Shown here: piece after piece, positions 6,867 through 13,014 of the stretch
Numbering within the stretch: position 1 is the stretch's first letter
Layout of the letters: each line of letters starts with the position of its first letter
From: Patescibacteria group bacterium
GTDB taxonomy: Bacteria > Patescibacteriota > Gracilibacteria > UM-FILTER-43-11
NCBI GenBank assembly: GCA_029260985.1
Contig: JAJDCE010000073.1
Location: forward strand, 1-14,326
Direction: 5' to 3'
Length of the DNA stretch: 14,326 bases
The notes under the pieces: generated by a model
What the model was told of the DNA's origin: nothing
Database searches by the model: none
Seen by the model: only the letters and a program-made list of their open reading frames with translations
Made by a program: the position numbers and the translations under genes

Positions 6867-6894
6867 ATTTCTGATTTCAGATTTCTGATTCAAA
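6867..6894 (+). repeat. Four phased heptamers after prmC
   Basis: ATTT or ATTC cores recur at 6867, 6874, 6881 and 6888, exactly 7 bases apart, with unit consensus close to GATTTCW. The array begins a few bases after the prmC TGA. The rest of this 228-base spacer (about 6895-6970) is A/T-rich with no feature I can support apart from an isolated TTGACA at 6932-6937 lacking a good -10 partner. Confidence 0.75.
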
Positions 6895-6973
6895 TTGGTT
6901 GAATGCCTTAAATTTGCCATAAAAAAACAAATTGACAGGGTTTTTAATCCTTTCTTTGTAATACTCTAGAGGA

Positions 6974-7002
6974 TTGAATTTCCCTCTGAAAAATGTTATA
7001 AT
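6974..7002 (+). promoter_or_regulatory. Strong sigma-70-type promoter for the surface protein gene
   Basis: TTGAAT at 6974-6979 and TATAAT at 6997-7002 are separated by 17 bases. TG at 6994-6995 adds an extended -10 element. This is the best promoter in the window; transcription would start near 7009 and leave a leader of about 80 bases. Confidence 0.8.
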
Positions 7003-7017
7003 ATATAGATTTATTAA

Positions 7018-7085
7018 TAGCTCTAAGCTTTAAGCAGTAAGTCTTAAGCTTTTGACAACCAATTACTCACTACGAACTACTTAAA
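7018..7085 (+). repeat. Two heptamer blocks in the 5' leader of the surface protein gene
   Basis: The first block has units starting at 7018, 7025, 7032, 7039 and 7046, most of them fitting AAGNNNT as in the array at 5893-5941. The second block has units at 7058, 7065, 7072 and 7079 starting AC (for example ACTCACT, ACGAACT). Both lie between the predicted transcription start and the ATG at 7089. Confidence 0.75.
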
Positions 7086-7088
7086 AAA

Positions 7089-9617
7089 ATGTTAAAAACT
7101 AAAATCAAAAAATTCGTAACCGGCCTAATGGCATTTGTGATGTTTGCACCCTTTGTGGTGGCGGCGGACTTTTTGCCTGTTCAGGTCTTTCCGACCAATA
7201 CGGTGGCGGGTTATCCTTCCGCATTGCGTACGTCGCTGATCAGTCCGAACCAAGATGTGCGGTTTGTGGTTGAAAAACCTGATGGAGGAGTGGTTCAGGT
7301 GCCCGCTCAGGCGGATTTGAGCGGTGTGGCTAAAGCGGATTTTTATGGTCATCAAACTAAAATAGCCGGAACGTATAAGGTGGCAATGGTTTATCCGGGT
7401 TCATCTACCGCTTCACCTCAAGCTTTGTTCCAGGTTTATCCTGACCAGGTTTCTACAACCCAATCTACTCTCCGCAGTACCGAACAGCTGGTTGAAGCGA
7501 ATGATACGACCTTTGTGGTTGCAACTCTTTACGATCAGTACCGGAATCCGATTTCAAACCATCGTCTTAAACTGATTTCGAGTCGTTCGGAAGATGTTAT
7601 CGAAATACTTCAGCAAGGTGTGACCGATCAGAATGGACGGGCTAATTTTAAAGTTCGCTCTAAATTTCCCGGTATATCCGTTTTTTCCGTTATGGATGTG
7701 ACGATCAATACGATTTTGAATGACCGGGTTGAACTTGTCTTTTTTGCTCCTACAGCTCCGGCTGCATCAACTTTGTTTTCTGCAAGCTTGCTGGGTGCTG
7801 ATATCGGCGGAGAAGGGGACGTCCTCCCTGGACCTGTGGATCATTTTGAGCTCGCAAAGTTACCCTCAACAGCGAAAGTGGGTGAGGAACTCTCGTTAAC
7901 GATCACTGCCAAGGATAAGAGTGATAACGTGGCTAAAAATTATACCGGGACTATTCTGATTTCAGTGCCTGATGATGAGAATGCGATTCTTCCTAATAAT
8001 GGTGAATACACCTTTAAGGCTTCTGATCAGGGAGCATTTACCTTCGATCTGTCACTGATGTTTTCCAAGGTTGGAAAGCAAGTGGTTCAAGTGTTTGATA
8101 AAGGCAATTTCAAAATTTCCGGTGAATTTCCGATTGAGATTATTTCAAAAACCTCAGTAGTACCGAGTCCGACATCGTCTGATCTATCCATAAAATCTCC
8201 AGCAGATGGTTCTGAGCTTGGTTCTAATTTGGTAATCATTACGGGGCAGGGGAAGGAGAATATCAACTTAAAAGTTTTTGACAACGATACCAAGATTGGT
8301 GAAACAGAAACTGACGGAGATGGATTCTTCAGTTTTGAAGCAAAAAATCTAGATAGCGCCTCTCATACCTTTTACGCGATGACTGATGATGGAAAAGTTT
8401 CTAAATCGGTCACGATCACGGTTGATACACTTGCTCCAACTTTAAGCGCTTTTAAAATTAATGCTGAAGGTGATGTGGTGCCTGGTACTCAGGTCACGAT
8501 CACGGTTCAGTCAGAACCTAATCTGGAAGACGCGAAGCTTCGGGTTCAAGGGATTGAAGAGCCGATGACGGAAAGCACTTCTGAAGCTGGCACTTATGAA
8601 GCCACTGTGGCGGCGCCCAGTTCTTCCGGTCAATTTCCGATTGATGTGATTTTAATCGATTCACTTTCTAATAAGGCTGAATTTCGGAATCAGAGTGTTA
8701 TTTCGGTACAAGCTCCTGAAGATCAAGGTCCATCAAAAGTGGAAGGGTTAGAAGGAACTCCCGGGGATACAGTTATTGATCTTAGCTGGATGGCAATTGA
8801 AAATCATGAACGGGATATTCAAAAATACCGAATTAGTTACGGTACTTTAATGGATAACCTGGATCAAACCGTGGATACACTCGATAATTCAACTGCTTGG
8901 CAGCTGAGGGATCTTACGAATGATATTCAATACTTTGTTGCGATTACGGCCATTGATTCCAAAAATCTGGAATCGGATGAGGTCAGCCTGACCATTGCGG
9001 CGACGCCTGTATCGGCTGATTTATGTGCCGCTGTGGATTGTGGAGATAATGGCACTTGTTCCGACGGACAATGCAGTTGTGATGATGGATGGAGCGGACT
9101 TACCTGCAATGTTCAGAGCGAGCTTCTGCCTCCTGCAACGATTGTCACCCAAGTGGGGGCAACGGCTTACGACAGCGCCGCTGTGGTTTCATGGCCAGCG
9201 TTTGCCGATGTACAAGCTTATTATTACAAAATCTTTTTAGGTTTTGCTTCCGGGCAATATACCGATGCCGTTGTTACTCCTAATAACCAGACCACCTTTA
9301 CTATTCCTGATCTGATCAACAATGTACCTTATTACTTTGCGGTGGCGGCGTTAGACATCAGCGGGAATCAAATTTCTCCGCTCAGTCAGGAGATTGTGGT
9401 GATTCCATCCGGTGCGGTTTTCCGTCCTGCTGCCCCTAGTCCTATTGGATCAGTTGGTGCGCTCGATACGACTCCTGTTATGCAATCACAACTCAAAAAG
9501 GCGGCTTCAACCAGTCAGACAGGACCAGAAGCACTATGGTTAATCTTCGGAAGTGTGGTGTTTGCTTATCTTTTATATTCACATAAACGAAAAGTAATTC
9601 TACAGCGAACCGATTAA
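7089..9617 (+). CDS. Large surface protein: Ig-like, FN3 and EGF-like domains, C-terminal anchor
   Basis: This 842-residue protein is exported and probably displayed on the cell surface. A signal peptide covers residues 1-26 (KTKIKK, hydrophobic core, VVAA then D). Residues about 27-218 look like two beta-sandwich domains, the second resembling invasin-type Ig repeats (LYDQYRNPI, TDQNGRANFKV). Further beta-sandwich domains lie at about 252-352, 365-446 (Big-type, SPADGSELGS) and 450-540. An FN3 domain at about 547-640 is followed by a six-cysteine EGF-like module at 646-673 and a second FN3 at about 680-774. A low-complexity stalk precedes a membrane helix at about 815-830 and a basic tail SHKRK. 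No catalytic domain is visible, so adhesion or host-cell contact is the likely role. It has a strong promoter and a repeat-filled leader. Domain borders are by eye. Confidence 0.88.
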   Translation: MLKTKIKKFVTGLMAFVMFAPFVVAADFLPVQVFPTNTVAGYPSALRTSLISPNQDVRFVVEKPDGGVVQVPAQADLSGVAKADFYGHQTKIAGTYKVAMVYPGSSTASPQALFQVYPDQVSTTQSTLRSTEQLVEANDTTFVVATLYDQYRNPISNHRLKLISSRSEDVIEILQQGVTDQNGRANFKVRSKFPGISVFSVMDVTINTILNDRVELVFFAPTAPAASTLFSASLLGADIGGEGDVLPGPVDHFELAKLPSTAKVGEELSLTITAKDKSDNVAKNYTGTILISVPDDENAILPNNGEYTFKASDQGAFTFDLSLMFSKVGKQVVQVFDKGNFKISGEFPIEIISKTSVVPSPTSSDLSIKSPADGSELGSNLVIITGQGKENINLKVFDNDTKIGETETDGDGFFSFEAKNLDSASHTFYAMTDDGKVSKSVTITVDTLAPTLSAFKINAEGDVVPGTQVTITVQSEPNLEDAKLRVQGIEEPMTESTSEAGTYEATVAAPSSSGQFPIDVILIDSLSNKAEFRNQSVISVQAPEDQGPSKVEGLEGTPGDTVIDLSWMAIENHERDIQKYRISYGTLMDNLDQTVDTLDNSTAWQLRDLTNDIQYFVAITAIDSKNLESDEVSLTIAATPVSADLCAAVDCGDNGTCSDGQCSCDDGWSGLTCNVQSELLPPATIVTQVGATAYDSAAVVSWPAFADVQAYYYKIFLGFASGQYTDAVVTPNNQTTFTIPDLINNVPYYFAVAALDISGNQISPLSQEIVVIPSGAVFRPAAPSPIGSVGALDTTPVMQSQLKKAASTSQTGPEALWLIFGSVVFAYLLYSHKRKVILQRTD

Positions 9618-9664
9618 TCCTAAAAACTGACCTTTTTCCCGTTTAGCCTAAAAAATCCCGATCA

Positions 9665-10900
9665 ATGCTTTCTCATGCGCTTTCTAACTTTCGAAAAGAT
9701 CTTCGAGCGATTCCAACCGGAATCAAGCTGATCGTTTTCGTGATTTTTATTCGGACTATCGGTTGGGGTTTTGTGGACCCTTTTTATAGCCTTTATCTCA
9801 ATCAGTTTCACAGCAATTACACGGTGATTGGGGTGCTTACTTCGATTTTTTCATTTAGTGCACTGTTAGCCATTATTCCTTTAATGAGGCTAGCGGATAA
9901 GATGAAAGAAACGACCCTTATTTCAGATGGAGAGCTGCTCTATTTTTTGGTGATTCTGGGGTATGTATTTGCCGGTCTGTTTAAAAGTCTTCCACTTCTG
10001 ATTATTACTCTCTTTTTTACAGGGATTGCACAGACTTTTGTGGTAGTGGGCACTGAATCGTACATTCGTAAGCACAATGGAAAGGGAAAGACGGGCCCTT
10101 TTGCTTTTTATGTGGCGCTAGATTACTTTGGCTGGATCATCGGTATGCTTTTAGCATCTCTCGCCATCAACTATTACGACTTTAATTCGATGTTCCTGTT
10201 TGTGGCGCCGAGTATTCTTATCAGTTTCTTTATTCTGCCACGGGTAAGAGAACGGGGGATTCGATCTCTGCTCAGTGGATTTAAGAAATATTTTCACACT
10301 CGAGATGATTTCTTTTCGATTTTTAAAGACTGCAAAGAGATCAATCCTAAGGCGATATTCTTCTTTATTCTCGCTTTTTTTGATGGGATGGTTCGAATGT
10401 TTTCGTTTGTATTTGTTCCGCTTTTTGGATTGGCGATTAATCTCAATTTAAGTCAGATAGCGCTTTTGATGGCGGCGATGTATTTTCCGTTCATCCTGAG
10501 CTTCTTCTTTTCGGAAATGACGGATCGGATGAATAAAATGAATGTGATTGCGACCGGACTATTTATCGGCGCTCTTTCTTTTATTCTTCTTTATTTTATT
10601 GTTGATAGCTTATGGTTTGTGGCATTGGCTGCTACGATTTCTGTTTCTTTGGCCATTGTTCGCCCTGCCTACAATGGAGCGATCACTCGCTTAACCCCGC
10701 GACGTATGCTGGGTGAGGTGACAGGCCTTAATAATTTTATTGAGCGCATAGGTCGTATTCTTGGGCCGATCATTACCGGAATAGTTGCTGATGCTTATGG
10801 TCTTCATACTGCCTTTTTGCTGATTGCGATTATCGCCTTTGGACTTGGCGCTCTTTCAATGATACTGAGGGGGTACGAATATGTTATTAGTGACTCATAA
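9665..10900 (+). CDS. Major facilitator superfamily transporter
   Basis: This 411-residue inner-membrane protein has twelve predicted hydrophobic segments in two sets of six, at about 21-38, 54-72, 90-106, 110-130, 148-168, 174-192, 228-250, 262-282, 296-312, 316-334, 358-375 and 381-400. A charged cytoplasmic loop at 193-227 separates the halves. The loop after segment 2 holds RLADKMKE, a degenerate MFS motif A (G-x3-D-R/K), and the equivalent loop in the second half holds EMTDRMNKMN. The length is typical. Substrate cannot be read from the sequence; a drug/sugar-type exporter is one option. It starts 47 bases after the surface-protein gene without an own clear promoter or Shine-Dalgarno, so it may be co-transcribed. 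The spacer 9618-9664 is A/T-rich with no hairpin I can support. Confidence 0.88.
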   Translation: MLSHALSNFRKDLRAIPTGIKLIVFVIFIRTIGWGFVDPFYSLYLNQFHSNYTVIGVLTSIFSFSALLAIIPLMRLADKMKETTLISDGELLYFLVILGYVFAGLFKSLPLLIITLFFTGIAQTFVVVGTESYIRKHNGKGKTGPFAFYVALDYFGWIIGMLLASLAINYYDFNSMFLFVAPSILISFFILPRVRERGIRSLLSGFKKYFHTRDDFFSIFKDCKEINPKAIFFFILAFFDGMVRMFSFVFVPLFGLAINLNLSQIALLMAAMYFPFILSFFFSEMTDRMNKMNVIATGLFIGALSFILLYFIVDSLWFVALAATISVSLAIVRPAYNGAITRLTPRRMLGEVTGLNNFIERIGRILGPIITGIVADAYGLHTAFLLIAIIAFGLGALSMILRGYEYVISDS

Positions 10901-10905
10901 AATTG

Positions 10906-10914
10906 TGATATACT
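10906..10914 (+). promoter_or_regulatory. Extended -10 promoter for the PfkB kinase gene
   Basis: TGATATACT gives a TATACT box at 10909-10914 with a TGN extension. No good -35 is present 16-18 bases upstream, which an extended -10 can tolerate. The box starts 9 bases after the transporter stop, and the leader to the ATG at 10969 would be about 48 bases. Confidence 0.55.
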
Positions 10915-10968
10915 TTTTATCAGATTAGAAGATTAAAAAATTATTAAAGACTGGAATTTCGAATAAAA

Positions 10969-12051
10969 ATGAAAAATAAAAAAATATTTACCATTGGCGG
11001 CGCCACCTTTGATATGTTTATCAAAGCTAAGGATCATTCGATCCTCAAATTCCTGGAGCAAGACTCTTCAAAAGAGTACGTTTGTTTGGATTACGGTGGA
11101 AAGGTGAAAATTGATGATGTGAAAGAAGCGTTTGGAGGAGGGGCGACGAACACCGGCATTGCTTTTGCCAGAATGGGCTACGAGGTTTGCACTGTAGTGA
11201 AGGTGGGTTCCGAGTACGGTGAAAAAGTGATTAATAATCTTGAGGCAGAAGGCGTTGATACTCAATTTATAAAGAAGACAAATCGTGACAAGACGGCATT
11301 TTCTACCATCCTCAACACATTTGAAGGGGATCGAACCGTTTTGGCTTATGCAGGCGCCAATCAGTTTTTAACGGCTAAAGATTTGCCGGCAAAGGAGCTT
11401 GAAAACGTGGATTGGATTTTTCTCAATCATCTGGCAAAAATGGATAGTCAGATTCCGGCTCAGCTTCTGAAGATCCTCAAGAAAAACCCGCATATCAAGC
11501 TTGCCTGGAATCCTGGAAAAGAACAGCTTATGCAGGGGGTGAAAAAGTGGAAAGAATTATTGAAACGCACTGAACTTCTCTTTTTGAACAAAGAAGAGGC
11601 GGCGGAATTTACCAAAACCCCTTTTCGTCTCGCAGGCATCAAGCAGGATGATCCGAAATGTCATATTCATTTACCACAGTCGTTTTTACCACCTTATGCG
11701 AATGATGTGAGCGAGATCATGTATGAGTTTTTCAAGCACGGGGCTAATAATGTGATCATCACGGATGGTCGCAATGGTTCTCAGGCCAGTGATGGAAAGC
11801 GACTCTATTTTTGCCCTGTTATTACGCATAAGCGGGTGGATACTTTGGGCGCTGGGGATGCTTTTGCCAGTGGTGTGACCGGAGCTGTAATTGAAGGTGA
11901 GACCCTTAAAAATGCCCTTAAATACGGCACTCTGAACGCTAAGAACGTGGTCAGTTATTTCGGGGCGCAGGAAGGCCTTATGACCCTTAGCGAATTGCAG
12001 AAAGAATTAAAAGCACTTGACATTTGCGTAACATCTACTAAACTAAACTAA
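10969..12051 (+). CDS. PfkB-family sugar/nucleoside kinase
   Basis: This cytoplasmic kinase should phosphorylate a sugar or nucleoside hydroxyl with ATP. The start IFTIGGATFDMFI is the ribokinase-type first strand. PfkB signature 1 is at about 56-80 (GGGATNTGIAFARMGYEVCTV), and signature 2 is DTLGAGDAF at 291-299 with Asp297 as catalytic base and the GAG anion hole. NPGKE at 181-185 and LNKEEAAEF at 206-214 match the strand and N-x2-E region of the family. Between 217 and about 245 there is an extra segment with Pro, His and Cys (CHIHLPQ) not usual for short ribokinases. At 360 residues it is slightly longer than the typical 300-330. Substrate (ribose, adenosine, fructose 6-phosphate or other) cannot be decided. 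It has its own -10 element. Confidence 0.9.
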   Translation: MKNKKIFTIGGATFDMFIKAKDHSILKFLEQDSSKEYVCLDYGGKVKIDDVKEAFGGGATNTGIAFARMGYEVCTVVKVGSEYGEKVINNLEAEGVDTQFIKKTNRDKTAFSTILNTFEGDRTVLAYAGANQFLTAKDLPAKELENVDWIFLNHLAKMDSQIPAQLLKILKKNPHIKLAWNPGKEQLMQGVKKWKELLKRTELLFLNKEEAAEFTKTPFRLAGIKQDDPKCHIHLPQSFLPPYANDVSEIMYEFFKHGANNVIITDGRNGSQASDGKRLYFCPVITHKRVDTLGAGDAFASGVTGAVIEGETLKNALKYGTLNAKNVVSYFGAQEGLMTLSELQKELKALDICVTSTKLN

Positions 12052-12054
12052 CCC

Positions 12055-12168
12055 AAGGGACAATCGAGGGAACAATCGGGGAAACGATCGAAGGGACAAT
12101 TGTTGATTAGCTAGTTTATCACAGTAGTTCCCACAATAGTTCCCACAATCGTTTATCAATTGTAATAT
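12055..12168 (+). repeat. 12-bp tandem units in inverted arrangement
   Basis: Four degenerate 12-mers run from 12055 to 12102 (AAGGGACAATCG, AGGGAACAATCG, GGGAAACGATCG and AAGGGACAATTG). After an 18-base centre, related units in the opposite orientation start at 12121, 12133, 12145 and 12157; TAGTTCCCACAA occurs twice perfectly at 12125-12148. Segments 12060-12090 and 12122-12152 pair at about 22 of 31 positions by my count. The array fills the spacer between the kinase gene and the next gene. Confidence 0.8.
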
Positions 12169-12171
12169 AAT
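12140..12171 (+). promoter_or_regulatory. Putative promoter for the 215-residue protein gene
   Basis: TATAAT at 12166-12171 is a perfect -10 box, with the overlapping TAATAT at 12163-12168 as an alternative. TTCCCA at 12140-12145, part of a 12-bp repeat unit, lies 17 bases before the alternative box. The leader to the ATG at 12186 would be only about 8-12 bases. Confidence 0.5.
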
Positions 12172-12185
12172 TAATAAAAAATAGA

Positions 12186-12833
12186 ATGGCTGATCTTAAA
12201 AAATTGATCCGTGTAAAAGAATTAATTGATAATGCTGAATCCGCTTTGAAAGTGGCTAAGCAGATTCTGGCTGATGCAATGGGTCTTCACGAAGGTGAAA
12301 AAGTAGAGTCTGATTCTTATATCGAAAAGGCGGCTTCTGTTGGAGTTTCCGATGTTGGCTCTACCGGTAAAATAATTGAGGGTGTCTTTGACGGACAGAA
12401 TATGGTGGATAAGAAAGGAACGGTTTACCCTGTGCCTGCCAATTATGCCAGTAAATCCAAATTGGTTCCCGGTGATGTTCTGAAACTCACTGTTACTGAA
12501 GAAGGTAAATTTCTTTATAAGCAAATTGGCCCTGTGGAACGCAAAACCATTGTTGGCCCTATGGTTTATAACGAGGGGCGTTATCAGATTTTGGCAAATG
12601 ATCGAGCTTACAATGTACTTCTCGCCTCCGTGACTTATTTTAAAGCTGAGGTGGGAGATGAGGTGACCCTTATTATACCGATGACTGATGAGTCTGATTG
12701 GGGCGCTATTGAGGCTGTCCTGCCTAAATTCGGAGACGGAGAAACCCCTATCGTTACTGACGAAGAAGAAGTTCCAAAAAAAGCTACGAAGTCAAAAAAG
12801 AAGGTTGATTTGGAGGAAGAGCTAGACATTTAG
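12186..12833 (+). CDS. Conserved protein of unknown function with acidic/Lys-rich tail
   Basis: This 215-residue protein has no signal peptide or membrane segment. Residues 1-35 form a predicted helix (LIRVKELIDNAESALKVAKQIL). Residues about 60-170 are strand-rich (GKIIEGVFDGQNMVDKKGTVYPVPANYASKSKLVPGDVLKL region, then a second half GPMVYNEGRYQILANDRAYNVL), suggesting two small beta-barrel-like lobes. Residues 188-215 are a low-complexity tail with EEE, KKATKSKKK and a final acidic LEEELDI. From memory, similar proteins are common in CPR genomes as hypothetical proteins; I cannot name a family. A perfect -10 box close to the start suggests good expression and an almost leaderless mRNA. Its stop codon lies at the first base of a long palindrome. 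Nucleic-acid binding is conceivable but only a guess. Confidence 0.85.
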   Translation: MADLKKLIRVKELIDNAESALKVAKQILADAMGLHEGEKVESDSYIEKAASVGVSDVGSTGKIIEGVFDGQNMVDKKGTVYPVPANYASKSKLVPGDVLKLTVTEEGKFLYKQIGPVERKTIVGPMVYNEGRYQILANDRAYNVLLASVTYFKAEVGDEVTLIIPMTDESDWGAIEAVLPKFGDGETPIVTDEEEVPKKATKSKKKVDLEEELDI

Positions 12834-12948
12834 CATTTCGCATTTCCGATTTTGCATTTTATTTAGTATTTATCATTTGAAGATTTGAATGCTAAATCAT
12901 CGAATGCAGAATTGAATCTGAAATGCGAATTGTGAAATGCTAAATGTT
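12831..12948 (+). repeat. 118-bp gapless imperfect palindrome built of heptamers
   Basis: The sequence is symmetric about 12890. ATTT cores on the left arm at 12835, 12842, 12849, 12856, 12861, 12868, 12875 and 12883 are matched by mirrored AAAT-type cores on the right arm. About 38 of 59 positions pair as Watson-Crick and about five more as G-U, by my hand count. Most spacings are 7 bases. Confidence 0.8.
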
Positions 12949-12952
12949 TTTT
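12832..12952 (+). terminator. Possible long-hairpin transcription terminator
   Basis: The palindrome described at 12831-12948 ends directly in six T (12947-12952) and follows the stop of the 215-residue protein gene. It precedes the next promoter, so termination is a reasonable role, although the stem is A/T-rich and much longer than usual. Confidence 0.4.
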
Positions 12953-12953
12953 G

Positions 12954-12983
12954 TTGTGTGTAGGGAGGGCATTGCGGTATACT
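12954..12983 (+). promoter_or_regulatory. Sigma-70-type promoter for the VirB4/TraG-like ATPase gene
   Basis: TTGTGT at 12954-12959 and TATACT at 12978-12983 are separated by 18 bases. The predicted leader to the ATG at 13015 is about 25 bases. Confidence 0.6.
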
Positions 12984-13014
12984 AATGTGGACTAAAAACC
13001 TTTGAAAAACAAAA

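Noticed and set aside
6932..6965. Promoter from TTGACA at 6932 with TAATAC near 6959
   Set aside because: The spacing is about 21 bases; the downstream TTGAAT-17-TATAAT is far better.
9618..9664. Repeat or terminator in the spacer before the transporter gene
   Set aside because: Two CCTAAAA copies occur 28 bases apart, but no continuous heptamer phase or stable hairpin is visible.
12055..12168. CRISPR-like array
   Set aside because: The units are 12 bases, contiguous and degenerate, in two orientations and without unique spacers.
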